64,000 nucleotides of DNA from Pseudomonadota bacterium. Lineage in GTDB: Bacteria > Pseudomonadota > Alphaproteobacteria > Rhizobiales > Xanthobacteraceae. The stretch's first letter is position 1; the number at the start of each line of letters is the position of its first letter. A model generated the notes under the pieces. That model was not told the DNA's origin. It worked only from the letters and a program-made list of their open reading frames with translations, and ran no database searches. The stretch covers positions 62,001 through 126,000 of the forward strand of contig JAEYAW010000031.1 of the NCBI GenBank assembly GCA_023404675.1. The letters are read 5' to 3'. Positions 44,072-53,427 of the stretch are shown here, in pieces. The position numbers and the translations under genes were made by a program.

Positions 44072-45406
44072 TCAGGCCTTCAGCGTCTCCAGAAACCGCA
44101 CGCATTCACCTTGCGACGGCGTGACGATCTCGCCCTCCCACATCACCTTGCGGCCGCGCACGATGGTGCCGACCGGCCAGCCCTTCACCGTGACGCCATC
44201 ATACGGCGTCCAGCCGGCGCGCGATCCCACCTTGTCGTTGGTGATGGTCTCGCCGCGCTTCATGTCGACGATGGTGAAGTCGGCATCATAGCCCGCCGCG
44301 ATGCGTCCCTTGCAGGCGATGTTGAACAGCCGCGCAGGGCCGGCGCTGGTGAGATCGACGAAACGCAGCAGCGACAGTTTCCCGGCGTTGACGTGATCGA
44401 GCATGATCGGCACCAGCGTCTGCACGCCGGTCATGCCCGAAGGCGAGGCCGGATAGGGCTTGGCCTTTTCCTCCAGCGTATGCGGTGCGTGGTCCGAGCC
44501 GAGGATATCGACGATGCCCTGCTCGATGCCGCGCCAGATGCCGTCGCGATGGCTGATGCCGCGCACCGGCGGGTTCATCTGCGCGAGGGTGCCGAGCCGC
44601 TCATAACAGTCCGGGCCGTACAGCGTCAGATGATGCGGCGTCACCTCGCAGGAGGCGACGTCCTTATGGTGACGCAGATACTCGATCTCCTGCCGCGTCG
44701 AGATATGCAGCACATGCACCCGCGCGCCCGTCTCGCGCGCGATGGTAACGAGGCGCTGCGTCGCCGTGAGCGCGGCGATCTCGTCGCGCCACACCGGATG
44801 CGAGCGCGGATCGTGCTCGATGCGCTGATCCTTGCGTTCGTTGAGGCGGAATTCATCCTCCGCATGGAACGAGGCGCGACGACGGATCACGCCGAGAATT
44901 TCGCGCAGGCCCTCGTCCTCCGCCACCAGAAGACTGCCGGTGGACGAGCCGATGAACACCTTGACGCCAGCACAACCCGGCGCCCGTTCAAGCTCGGGCA
45001 GATCGCGATAATTCTCGCGCGTACCGCCGATGAAGAACGCGAAATCGCAATGCATGCGATGATGACCGCGCGCCACCTTGTCCGCGAAGGCTTCCGCCGT
45101 GACGGTAAGCGGATTGGTGTTCGGCATCTCGAACACGGCGGTGACGCCGCCGAGCACCGCGCTGTGCGAGCCGGTTTCGAGGTCTTCCTTGTGGGTCAGG
45201 CCGGGCTCGCGGAAATGCACCTGCGTATCGATCACGCCGGGCAGGATGTGCAGGCCGGTGCAGTCGATCACCTCGCCCGCGCCGGCGCGCGCAAGCTGGC
45301 CGACCGCAGCGATCTTTCCGTCCTTCACCGCGATGTCGCGCAGGCCCTCTCCGTCGTGATTGACGACGGTCCCCGCCTTCAGGATCAGGTCGAATGTCTC
45401 GCTCAT
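44072..45406 (-). CDS. Dihydroorotase-family amidohydrolase
   Basis: A 444-residue cyclic amidohydrolase of the PyrC/allantoinase type, annotated as dihydroorotase (pyrimidine synthesis, carbamoyl-aspartate to dihydroorotate). The lysine to be carboxylated is K149 in AGVKVFIGSSTG. Further metal and catalytic positions are in FHAEDE, HVLHIST and DILGSDHAPH. The usual first motif HxH is Q62-V-H64 here (DTQVHFREPG), so one metal ligand is missing. I recall the same change in related rhizobial proteins. ATG 45406 is used; ATG 45418 is also possible. It is divergent from ygfZ. Confidence 0.9.
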   Translation of the reverse strand: MSETFDLILKAGTVVNHDGEGLRDIAVKDGKIAAVGQLARAGAGEVIDCTGLHILPGVIDTQVHFREPGLTHKEDLETGSHSAVLGGVTAVFEMPNTNPLTVTAEAFADKVARGHHRMHCDFAFFIGGTRENYRDLPELERAPGCAGVKVFIGSSTGSLLVAEDEGLREILGVIRRRASFHAEDEFRLNERKDQRIEHDPRSHPVWRDEIAALTATQRLVTIARETGARVHVLHISTRQEIEYLRHHKDVASCEVTPHHLTLYGPDCYERLGTLAQMNPPVRGISHRDGIWRGIEQGIVDILGSDHAPHTLEEKAKPYPASPSGMTGVQTLVPIMLDHVNAGKLSLLRFVDLTSAGPARLFNIACKGRIAAGYDADFTIVDMKRGETITNDKVGSRAGWTPYDGVTVKGWPVGTIVRGRKVMWEGEIVTPSQGECVRFLETLKA

Positions 45407-45551
45407 GCTGCCGCTCATTCCCGCCCGCCTCGATGGGTTCCGATAGCGCGGGCCTTGTCGTTCACCGGCCCCCGTCTTACCTTGACCGAAGCTCGTGCAA
45501 CACCCCGAATCCCACGAATCTTCGGGACAGGGATTTTCAGGACAAGTTCTC

Positions 45552-46433
45552 ATGAAGGCGGCGCTTCTGCCGGATCGCGGCGTCATCCGCATCGAAGGCG
45601 GCGAGACTGCACGGCATCTGCTCAACGGCCTTATCACCACTGATGTGGACAAGGTCGCGCCGGGCGCTGCGCGGTTCGGCGCGCTGCTGACGCCGCAGGG
45701 CAAGATCATCTCGGACTTTCTCATCACCCAGACGGGCGATGCGGCCACCGGCGATTTCCTGCTGGATTGTCCGCGCGACCTCGCCGCCCCGCTGGCGGGC
45801 CGGCTCAACATGTACAAGCTGCGCGCCAGGGTGACGATTGCCGACGTCTCCGAGACACGGGCCGTGATCGCGGTGTGGGACGGCACGCCGCCCGCGCAGG
45901 GCAGCGTTGCGTTCGCCGATCCGCGCGGCCCGGAAATCGGGTGGCGCGTGATCGTGCCGGCAGGCGATGTCGCCGCGACGTTGCAGTCCCTCGGCGGCGA
46001 GGTGGGCGTCGAGGCCTATGAGGCGCATCGCATCGCCAGCGGCGTGCCGCGCGGCGGAGCGGATTTCGCCTACAGCGACGCCTTTCCGCACGAGGCCAAC
46101 ATGGACAAGCTGGCGGGCGTCGATTTCGGCAAGGGGTGTTACGTGGGGCAGGAGGTCGTCTCGCGCATGCAGCATCGCGGCACCGCGCGCACCCGCATCG
46201 TGCGCGTGACCTATGATGGCGCGCCGCCCGCGCCCGGCGCCGAGGTGACGGCGGCCGGCAAGGCGGTCGGCCGTTTCGGTACGGCGTCGCAGGGCCGCGG
46301 CCTCGCGCTGCTGCGCATCGACCGCGTCGGCGAGGCGCTGGAGGCTGGCGCGGAACTGGAAGCGGCGGGCGTCGCGCTGCGCATCGAACATCAGGACGAC
46401 ATCAAGCAGCTTCCCAAGGCGATCAAGATATGA
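45552..46433 (+). CDS. ygfZ: Folate-binding protein YgfZ, iron-sulfur cluster maintenance
   Basis: A 293-residue member of the GcvT-like tetrahydrofolate-binding family that assists iron-sulfur enzyme assembly or repair. The family signature with the functional cysteine reads KGCYVGQEVVSRM near residue 195. ATG 45552 is used because MKAALLPDRGVIRIEG is the normal N-terminus. Its TGA overlaps the ATG of the tag gene (ATGA), so the two are translated together. Confidence 0.95.
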   Translation: MKAALLPDRGVIRIEGGETARHLLNGLITTDVDKVAPGAARFGALLTPQGKIISDFLITQTGDAATGDFLLDCPRDLAAPLAGRLNMYKLRARVTIADVSETRAVIAVWDGTPPAQGSVAFADPRGPEIGWRVIVPAGDVAATLQSLGGEVGVEAYEAHRIASGVPRGGADFAYSDAFPHEANMDKLAGVDFGKGCYVGQEVVSRMQHRGTARTRIVRVTYDGAPPAPGAEVTAAGKAVGRFGTASQGRGLALLRIDRVGEALEAGAELEAAGVALRIEHQDDIKQLPKAIKI

Positions 46434-47098
46434 CGGGTGCCGCGCGCGACCATGCCGACGGTCTTCAACGCTGCCCATGGCCCGGCGAGGATCCGTTCTA
46501 CATCGCCTATCACGACACCGAATGGGGCGTGCCGGAATACGACGACCGCGCGCTGTTCGAGAAACTGATTCTCGACGGCTTTCAGGCAGGGCTGTCGTGG
46601 ATCACCATCCTGCGCAAGCGCGACAACTTCCGCCGCGCCTTCGACGGCTTCGAGCCCGCGGTCATCGCCCGCTATGACGCGAAGAAGGTCGAGGCGCTGA
46701 TGCAGGACGCCGGGATCGTGCGCAACCGCGCTAAGATCGAGGGCACCATCCAGAGCGCCAGGGGCTATCTCAAGATCATGGAGGATGGTCCCGGCTTCTC
46801 GAAATTCCTGTGGGATTTCGTCGGCGGCAAGCCGCTGGTGAACACGCACAAGACGACGAAGACCGTGCCCGCCTCGACGCCGCTGTCGGTGAAGATCTCG
46901 AAGGAGTTGCAGGCGCGCGGCTTCAAGTTCGTCGGCCCGACCATCGTCTACGCCTTCATGCAGGCGGTGGGCATGGTGAACGATCACCTCGTCACCTGCC
47001 ATTGTCACGCGACCTGCGGCAGCGCGACACCGCCAGGAACCGGAAAGAAGAAAGTGGCACGCAAGGTCGCGCGCAAACTGGTGCCGCAAAACAATTGA
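46430..47098 (+). CDS. tag: DNA-3-methyladenine glycosylase I
   Basis: A 222-residue base-excision repair enzyme that removes 3-methyladenine. It has the zinc-site residues C15 in RCPW and H28 in YHDTEWG at the N-terminus, and the histidine/cysteine pair in TCHCH near the C-terminus. The core GFQAGLSWITILRKR is characteristic. A short lysine-rich tail follows. It overlaps ygfZ by 4 bp (ATGA). Confidence 0.97.
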   Translation: MTGAARDHADGLQRCPWPGEDPFYIAYHDTEWGVPEYDDRALFEKLILDGFQAGLSWITILRKRDNFRRAFDGFEPAVIARYDAKKVEALMQDAGIVRNRAKIEGTIQSARGYLKIMEDGPGFSKFLWDFVGGKPLVNTHKTTKTVPASTPLSVKISKELQARGFKFVGPTIVYAFMQAVGMVNDHLVTCHCHATCGSATPPGTGKKKVARKVARKLVPQNN

Positions 47099-47132
47099 CG
47101 CTCCTCCCCGGCTGCGCGCACAAGCCACGATC

Positions 47133-47738
47133 ATGAGCATCGCCAAATCACCCGTCCCGCCCCGCGTCTGGCAGCGCATGCTGTCCGGCCGCAAGCTCGA
47201 TCTGCTCGATCCCGATCCGCGCGATGTCGCGATCGAGGACATCGCCCACGGCCTTGCGCGCGTCGCGCGCTGGAACGGGCAGACACAGGGTGCGCATATC
47301 TTTTCCGTGGCGCAGCATACGCTGCTGGTGGACGCGGTGATCGGCGCGCAGAAGACACAGGCGGATCGCGTCACCTGCCTCGCCGCGATGCTGCACGACG
47401 CGCCCGAATACGTGGTCGGCGACATGATCTCGCCGTTCAAGGCGGTGATCGGCGGATCTTACAAAAGCGTGGAGAAGCGCCTGCTCGGCGCGATCCATCT
47501 GCATTTCGGCCTGCCGCGCGTGCTGCCCGCGCCCGTCGTTGCCCGGATCAAGGAGGCCGACAGCGCCGCGGCCTATCTGGAAGCCACCGTGCTCGCCGGG
47601 TTCTCGCGCGCGGAAGCGCGGCGGCTGTTCGGCCGCCCGCCCGCGCTGCCCGAGGTGATCCGCAACGACCTCCTGACGCCCTGGCCCGCGACCACCGCCG
47701 CCCGGCGCTTCCTCAAGAGGGTCCAGTCGCTGGCGTGA
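47133..47738 (+). CDS. HD-domain hydrolase, YfbR-like
   Basis: A 201-residue HD-superfamily phosphohydrolase. The metal-binding histidines and aspartate are in FSVAQHTLLV and MLHDAPEYVVGD, the pattern of YfbR-type 5'-nucleotidases. The substrate is probably a nucleotide monophosphate, by family only. It follows tag by 34 bp in the same direction, perhaps in the ygfZ-tag operon. Confidence 0.88.
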   Translation: MSIAKSPVPPRVWQRMLSGRKLDLLDPDPRDVAIEDIAHGLARVARWNGQTQGAHIFSVAQHTLLVDAVIGAQKTQADRVTCLAAMLHDAPEYVVGDMISPFKAVIGGSYKSVEKRLLGAIHLHFGLPRVLPAPVVARIKEADSAAAYLEATVLAGFSRAEARRLFGRPPALPEVIRNDLLTPWPATTAARRFLKRVQSLA

Positions 47739-47757
47739 GCGCCCGATCGAAGACCCT

Positions 47758-47860
47758 GCCCCTCACCTCTCCCCGCGGGCGCAATCCGGGTGAGGGGGCA
47801 CTCCTGCTGCCACTCACCCCCCTCACCCCAACCCTCTCCCCAGCGGGGAGAGGGAGCAGG
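47758..47860. repeat. Inverted pair of G/C-rich palindromic repeats (CTCTCCCC family)
   Basis: Two elements facing each other: 47758-47801 begins GCCCCTCACCTCTCCCCGC, and 47811-47860 on the opposite strand reads CCTGCTCCCTCTCCCCGC. A spacer of about 9 bp separates them. They are related to the pair inside glyS and to the repeats bounding the DUF559 gene, but form a distinct subfamily. Confidence 0.75.
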
Positions 47861-47958
47861 CAGCGTGACCTGGATATGTTTCAATCGTACCGAAGCGCTC
47901 AAAACTTCCCGGCTCGCATACACTTCCACCGCGCGACGGCGGACGATATAATCGCGGC

Positions 47959-48465
47959 ATGATCCACGTCTGTTCCCTCGCCGCCCTGCATCCGACCGTC
48001 GAGACCACCGGCGCACGGCACATTCTCACCGTGATGGCCGATGTCAGCCAGGTGCAGACGCCGCTGTCCGTGCTCGCGGCCAATCACCTGCGCATCGCGA
48101 TGGACGACATCACCGAGCCCGCCGACGGCTTCGTCGCGCCGTGCGAGGAGCACATCGTCACGCTGCTCGATTTCGTACGCCGCTGGGACCGCGCCGCGCC
48201 GCTGGTGATCCACTGCTATGCGGGCATCAGCCGCTCGACCGCCAGTGCCTTCGTCACTGCCTGCGCGCTGAATCCGGAGCGCGACGAGATGGTCATCGCG
48301 CGCCAGATCCGCGAGGCGTCGGTGACGGCCTATCCGAATCGCCGCATTGTGGCGTTGGCTGACAAGGCGCTCGGCCGCGACGGGCGGATGCTGCGCGCGC
48401 TCGACGCCATCGGGCCCGGGAACCTGACGGTGGAAGGCCGCCCCTTCCGGGTGACTCTCGACTAG
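47959..48465 (+). CDS. Tyrosine/dual-specificity phosphatase-like protein
   Basis: A 168-residue protein with the cysteine phosphatase loop H85-C-x5-R in HCYAGISRSTAS. The general acid is probably D50 in MDDITEP. The size and motif place it among small bacterial tyrosine phosphatases of the dual-specificity type. The substrate is unknown. It stands between two dispersed repeats with no obvious operon partner. Confidence 0.9.
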   Translation: MIHVCSLAALHPTVETTGARHILTVMADVSQVQTPLSVLAANHLRIAMDDITEPADGFVAPCEEHIVTLLDFVRRWDRAAPLVIHCYAGISRSTASAFVTACALNPERDEMVIARQIREASVTAYPNRRIVALADKALGRDGRMLRALDAIGPGNLTVEGRPFRVTLD

Positions 48466-48550
48466 GGTTCCTGAAAGCTCCCGCGGGATTGAACGTTTCT
48501 CGTGCATACGCGGACTTAGCCCTTGCTTCGCTGATACGAAAGCGCGTTCC

Positions 48551-48705
48551 GTCGTCCTGAGGTGAGGTGCGCGCGATGGCATCGCGCTTCGGAAGACGAC
48601 GCGTCGCAAAAGCCCTCGCAAGCCTCGAATGAACGGCCCCCAGCCGGCCTGTCGAAACCACCACCCTTCGAGGGCCATGCTGCACACGGCCGCCTCAGGG
48701 TGACG
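48551..48705. repeat. Dispersed palindromic repeat, CCTGAGG/CCTTCGAGG family
   Basis: It starts GTCGTCCTGAGG and ends CGCCTCAGGGTGACG, with an internal CACCCTTCGAGGGCC. Longer and less regular than the copy at 33223. It fills most of the gap between the phosphatase and the DUF2339 gene. Confidence 0.75.
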
Positions 48706-48751
48706 GTGATCGCGGACAGGACCACCCGCCCGAAACGGATATTTTCCCGCC

Positions 48752-51436
48752 ATGGATTTTCTTGCCCTCGTCGTTGCCGTCATCGCCGCCCTCTTCGCCC
48801 GCAAGGCGATGCAGACCTCGCGCGAACTGCGCGCGAAGCTGGAGCAGATCGAGGGCCGGATCGCGCGGGGCGAGATGCCCGCCATCCCGGAGACCACGAC
48901 CACCACGCAGGAGGCGGAGCACGCGCCGCCCATCGTGCCGGTGACGGATGCCGAGACGCAGGGCGCGGACGAGCCGCCCCATGCGCCCGCCGTGCCGCCG
49001 CCACTGCCGCCGGAGGCGCTCGCGCCCGCCGCCGCCGCGACCCCGACCCTCGCGAAAGGTCCCGGCTTCGAGGAATGGCTCGGCACCCGCTGGGTGGTGT
49101 GGATCGGCGGCCTGACGCTGGCGCTCGGCGGCGTGTTCCTCGTGCGCTATTCCATCGAGCAGGGGCTGATCAGCCCGGCGGTGCGGATCGCGCTCGGCGC
49201 GCTGTTTTCGGCCGCGCTGCTGGCGGCGGGCGAATGGGCGCGCCGCAAGGAGGCGCTTACGTCCATCGCGCCGCTGCCCATCGCCAACATCCCGGCGATC
49301 CTCACCGCCGCCGGCACGGTCAGCGCCTTCGCCACCGCCTACGCATCCTACGCGCTGTATGATTTCCTTGCGCCCGCTTCTGCTTTCATCCTGCTGGCAA
49401 TCGTGGCGTTCGGTACGCTCGCCGCCGCGCTGCTGCATGGCCCCGCGCTGGCCGGGCTCGGCCTCGTCGCCGCCTTCGTCGCGCCCGCGCTGGTGTCGAG
49501 CGAGGAGCCGAGCTACTGGGCGCTGTATCTCTACCTCGCCTTTGTCACCGCAGCCGCCTTTGCGCTGGCCCGCGCGCGGATGTGGCGCTGGCTGGCGCTC
49601 ACCACGATCGTGTTCGCATTGCTGTGGCTGGTCCCCGGCCTCGACGGCGTGACCCCGGCGATGGCCTCGACGATCTTCCACGTCGTCGCGGGCTTCGCGC
49701 TCGCCTGCGCGCTCGTGGTGTGTGGCCTGCTGTTCGGCCCCGCCGCCACGCCGGGGCGGATCGAGCCGATCTCGTCCACCTCGCTCGCGGCGTATCTGTT
49801 CGGCGCGCTGGCGATCGTGCTGGCGAACAATCATGCCGACGCCGCCATGATCGCCTTCGCACTGCTGGGTGCAGCGACGCTCGCGGTGGCCTGGCGCAGC
49901 GAGGCGGCGGCCGGCGCTGTCGGCGCCGCGAGCGCGATCACCGCGCTGGTGTTCCTGTCGTGGGCCGTGCGCGCCAACACCGACATGCTGGTGCTGCCGG
50001 GCGGCCCCCTGCCCGGCATCGCCCCGCTGCCGACCGATGCGTCGGTCTCGCTGCATCTCGCCACGGGTCTTGGCTTCGCGCTGGCGTTCCTTGGCGCGGG
50101 CTATGCGGCGCAGGGCCGCTCTTCCAGCGCCGCGATTCCCATCGTCTGGGCGGCGTCGGGCGTGTTCGCGCCGCTCGCGATCCTGATTGCGCTCTACGCG
50201 ACCATCGCGCATTTCGACCGCTCGATTCCCTTCGCCATCATCGCCGTCGTGCTCGCGGCCGCGTTCGGCCTCGCTACCGAACGGCTCGACCGCCGCGAGG
50301 CGCATCCCGGCCAGACCGCGTCCACCGCGCTGTTCGCGACCGGCGCGCTCGCGGCGCTGTCGCTCGCGCTGACCTTCGCCCTCGAAAAAGGCTGGCTCAC
50401 CATCGCCCTCGCGCTCACCTGCGCCGCGACCGCGTGGGTCGCCACGCAACGCCCGGTGCCGTTCCTGCGCTGGCTCGCCGCGATCCTCGCGGCCATCGTC
50501 GGCCTGCGCATCGGCTACGAGCCGCGCATCGCGAGCGACGCGATGGGCACGACGCCGGTCTTCAACTGGATCCTGTGGGGCTATGGCGTGCCGGCCGCCG
50601 CGTTCTGGTTCGCCAGCGTGCGGATGCGGCGCAAGGCCGACGACGTGCCGCTGCGTTTCGTCGAGAGCGCGGCCGTGCTCGCCACCGCGCTGTTCGCCTT
50701 CATGGAAATCCGCCACTTCGTCACGCGCGGCGATATCTACGACAGCGGCATGAACCTCGTTGAGGTGGGACTCGATGTCTGCGTCGCGCTGGCGATGGCG
50801 ATCGGCCTCGAACGTCTGCGCGAGCGCTCCGGCAGCATCGTGCACAACGTCGCCGCCGTGCTGCTCACCGTGTTCGCCGGACTTCTTATTGTCGGCGGCC
50901 TGATGGTGCTGCAGATGCCCGCGATCTGGCACATCAATGTGGGCGGGCCGATCCTCAACACACTGCTGCTGGCCTACGCGCTGCCTGCCGTGCTGGCGCT
51001 CGCGCTGTCCTATGCAGCGGGGCAGCGGCCGACGGCTTATGTCAACACCATCGCCGCCTTCGCGCTGCTGCTGGCGCTGACTTACATCACGCTGGAAGTC
51101 ATGCGGCTCTATCACGGGCCGGTGCCGGCCATCGGCTTCACCAGCGACGCGGAGCAGTACACCTATTCGCTCGCCTGGCTCGCCTTCGGTCTCGCGCTGC
51201 TCGGCGCGGGCTTCGTGACCGGCTCGCGGCGGGCGCGCCTTGCCTCGGCGGTGGTGATCGCGCTCACCATCGGCAAGGCGTTCCTGATCGACATGTCGAG
51301 CCTCACCGGCATCTGGCGGGCGCTGTCGTTCATGGGACTGGGACTGGTGCTGGTCGGGATCGGCTGGTTCTACCAGCGGATTCTGTTCCGCGCGCGCGCG
51401 GCGCAGGCGGCACCGCCGCCGGAGATTCCGAACTGA
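48752..51436 (+). CDS. DUF2339 family polytopic membrane protein
   Basis: An 894-residue protein. A short N-terminal membrane helix is followed by a coiled, acidic and proline/alanine-rich segment (about residues 20-105), then the conserved EEWLGTRWVVWIGGLTLALGG and roughly twenty or more hydrophobic helices to the C-terminus. This is the DUF2339 architecture. The function of the family is unknown. It is convergent with the exported protein gene at 51612. Confidence 0.92.
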   Translation: MDFLALVVAVIAALFARKAMQTSRELRAKLEQIEGRIARGEMPAIPETTTTTQEAEHAPPIVPVTDAETQGADEPPHAPAVPPPLPPEALAPAAAATPTLAKGPGFEEWLGTRWVVWIGGLTLALGGVFLVRYSIEQGLISPAVRIALGALFSAALLAAGEWARRKEALTSIAPLPIANIPAILTAAGTVSAFATAYASYALYDFLAPASAFILLAIVAFGTLAAALLHGPALAGLGLVAAFVAPALVSSEEPSYWALYLYLAFVTAAAFALARARMWRWLALTTIVFALLWLVPGLDGVTPAMASTIFHVVAGFALACALVVCGLLFGPAATPGRIEPISSTSLAAYLFGALAIVLANNHADAAMIAFALLGAATLAVAWRSEAAAGAVGAASAITALVFLSWAVRANTDMLVLPGGPLPGIAPLPTDASVSLHLATGLGFALAFLGAGYAAQGRSSSAAIPIVWAASGVFAPLAILIALYATIAHFDRSIPFAIIAVVLAAAFGLATERLDRREAHPGQTASTALFATGALAALSLALTFALEKGWLTIALALTCAATAWVATQRPVPFLRWLAAILAAIVGLRIGYEPRIASDAMGTTPVFNWILWGYGVPAAAFWFASVRMRRKADDVPLRFVESAAVLATALFAFMEIRHFVTRGDIYDSGMNLVEVGLDVCVALAMAIGLERLRERSGSIVHNVAAVLLTVFAGLLIVGGLMVLQMPAIWHINVGGPILNTLLLAYALPAVLALALSYAAGQRPTAYVNTIAAFALLLALTYITLEVMRLYHGPVPAIGFTSDAEQYTYSLAWLAFGLALLGAGFVTGSRRARLASAVVIALTIGKAFLIDMSSLTGIWRALSFMGLGLVLVGIGWFYQRILFRARAAQAAPPPEIPN

Positions 51437-51551
51437 CGAGACACGGAATCATTCCGGGCCTGCGCGCGACGATGCGTTGAAGACGCGCGTGAACCCGATT
51501 CCGGGCACGCATCCCGGGATGCCGGAAAAACATCAGGCGAGTACGTTGAGC

Positions 51552-51595
51552 CACCCTTCGAGGCCATCGCGTCGCAATGGCACCTCGGGGTGACG
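51552..51595. repeat. Dispersed palindromic repeat, short copy
   Basis: CACCCTTCGAGGCC at one end and GGCACCTCGGGGTGACG at the other. It lies between the convergent DUF2339 and exported-protein genes and could act as a hairpin terminator. Confidence 0.7.
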
Positions 51596-51611
51596 TCTTG
51601 GTCTTTGAAAA

Positions 51612-52238
51612 TCAGTTGGTGGAGCGGCGAAGCTCGATCGCGCCCTCGACCTTGCCGGTATCGGCCTTGGACGAGCCGGTCTGCACCGGATCGAGACCAC
51701 CCGCTTCGACGCGCGGCGTTTCGACACGCGAGGCGACGTCCGCGGTGCGCGACGCCTCAGCGGCCCGGATCGCCGGCGGCTTCAGCGAGCGCGGCTTGGC
51801 ATTCGCGCTGGCGTTGGAGTTGGAGAGCGTGCGCGCCATGATGATGCGGCCCGCTCCCTTGTGCTGGAATTCGCAGTAGGCGAAGCCCATGCCCGAGACC
51901 GAACCACGGAAGCTGCGCTCGTCGTGCTTCTGCAGATTGAAGCAGGGCGAGAACGGAAGGCCCTTCAGCGAGGCGCAGACCTGTCCGCTGTCGGTCTGCA
52001 ACGTGTTGGCGGGAAGCCGCATGTGGCGCACCGGGCCGGTGCCTGCGAACTGCACAGTGCCTGCGGCCGAGCCATCCTCGAACACGCGGCCCGCACCGCG
52101 CGTCCCTTCAAAGCAGGTAAATGCGAACATCTTGCCGTTGGTGAATCGCCTTGCTTCGTCGGCCGTCATCTCTGCAGCCATCACGGACGTGGCCGCTGCG
52201 CTGGCGACCAGCGCTCCCAGAACAAAACGCGCAAGCAT
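51612..52238 (-). CDS. Hypothetical exported protein with cysteine-containing domain
   Basis: A 208-residue protein from ATG 52238. The signal peptide ends near residue 22 (SVMAAEM). The mature domain (about 25-150) has cysteines in AFTCFEG, QVCAS, SPCFN and AYCEF, which could form two disulfides. The tail is rich in serine, alanine and threonine and probably unstructured. I do not recognise the family. It is transcribed leftward after the acuI-like gene, with a gap of 112 bp. Confidence 0.75.
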   Translation of the reverse strand: MLARFVLGALVASAAATSVMAAEMTADEARRFTNGKMFAFTCFEGTRGAGRVFEDGSAAGTVQFAGTGPVRHMRLPANTLQTDSGQVCASLKGLPFSPCFNLQKHDERSFRGSVSGMGFAYCEFQHKGAGRIIMARTLSNSNASANAKPRSLKPPAIRAAEASRTADVASRVETPRVEAGGLDPVQTGSSKADTGKVEGAIELRRSTN

Positions 52239-52350
52239 GCAACAAACTCCACTGCCGGGTGGAAAGGCGCTCGGTGGCACCTTTACCCGCTGCTTACCAT
52301 ACCAACCATGGCAACATTGGCGCATCTTGGTTGGCAAAGTCTGAATATCC

Positions 52351-53337
52351 TCAGGCGATCTTCACCACGATTCGGCCCCGGATTTCGCCGGCGAGAATTT
52401 TGGGACCGATGCCGATCACCTCGTCCAGCGGAATTTCACGAGTGATTTCAGAGAGCTTATTGTGATCGAGATCGGTCGCGAGACGCTTCCAGGCCTCGCG
52501 GCGCAATTCGATCGGGCACATCACGGAATCGATGCCCAAAAGGCACACTCCGCGCAAAATGAACGGCGCGACCGACGACGGCAAATCCATACCGCCCGCA
52601 AGGCCGCAGGCGGCAATCGCGCCGCGATACTTCGTCATGGCCAGCAGATTGGCCAGCGTGGTCGAGCCGACGCTGTCGATGCCGCCCGCCCAGCGCTCCT
52701 TGCCCAGCGGCTTGCCGGGCGCGCTGAGCTCGTTGCGGTCGATCACCTCGGCCGCGCCGAGATCGCGAAGATAGCCGGACTCGTCGAGCCGGCCGGTGGA
52801 AGCGATGACGTGATAGCCAAGCTCGCCGAGCAGCGCGATGGCGACCGAGCCGACGCCACCCGCCGCCCCCGTCACGATCACCGGACCGTCGGCCGGTTTC
52901 AGTCCGTGCTTCTCGAGCGCCAGCACGGACAGCATCGCGGTGTAGCCCGCCGTTCCGATCGCCATGGCGTCGCGCGCGGAGAGGCTCTCCGGCAGCCGCA
53001 CGAGCCAGTCGCCATCGACGCGCGCATGCTCGGCGTAAGCGCCGAGCCGGGTCTCGCCCATGCCCCAGCCGTTGCAGACGACCCTGTCGCCGGCTTTCCA
53101 GTCGGGATGCGCCGAATGCATCACCGTGCCGGCGAGATCGATCCCGGCAATCATCGGGAAACGGCGCACCACAGGCGACTTGCCGGTGAGCGCTAGGCCA
53201 TCCTTGTAGTTGACGGTGGACCATTCGACCGCGACGACGACATCACCCTCGGTGAGATCCGTATCCTGGAACTCGGTGAGAGTTGCGGTGGTGCCTTTGT
53301 CCGCCTTGTCGATCCGGATCGCCTTGAATGCCGCCAT
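52351..53337 (-). CDS. AcuI/YhdH-type NADPH-dependent oxidoreductase (acrylyl-CoA reductase family)
   Basis: A 328-residue zinc-independent medium-chain dehydrogenase/reductase. Characteristic stretches are VNYKDGLALTGKSPVVRRFP, IAGIDLAGTV and the nucleotide-binding VTGAAGGVGSVAIALL. AcuI reduces acryloyl-CoA to propionyl-CoA; YhdH homologues act on related electrophilic substrates. The family identity is firm and the exact substrate is inferred. Confidence 0.93.
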   Translation of the reverse strand: MAAFKAIRIDKADKGTTATLTEFQDTDLTEGDVVVAVEWSTVNYKDGLALTGKSPVVRRFPMIAGIDLAGTVMHSAHPDWKAGDRVVCNGWGMGETRLGAYAEHARVDGDWLVRLPESLSARDAMAIGTAGYTAMLSVLALEKHGLKPADGPVIVTGAAGGVGSVAIALLGELGYHVIASTGRLDESGYLRDLGAAEVIDRNELSAPGKPLGKERWAGGIDSVGSTTLANLLAMTKYRGAIAACGLAGGMDLPSSVAPFILRGVCLLGIDSVMCPIELRREAWKRLATDLDHNKLSEITREIPLDEVIGIGPKILAGEIRGRIVVKIA

Positions 53338-53427
53338 GGTTCCTCCCGGGATTTTTCATCGCGGCCGGCCGAGCCGCCGCGCGCGCGGCACCATATCGCG
53401 CCGGGTCAGGATGGCAATCGTGCGGGC

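Noticed and set aside
48695..51115. 806-codon minus-strand ORF opposite the DUF2339 gene
   Set aside because: Almost entirely arginine, glycine, glutamate and aspartate: the antisense image of a hydrophobic membrane protein.
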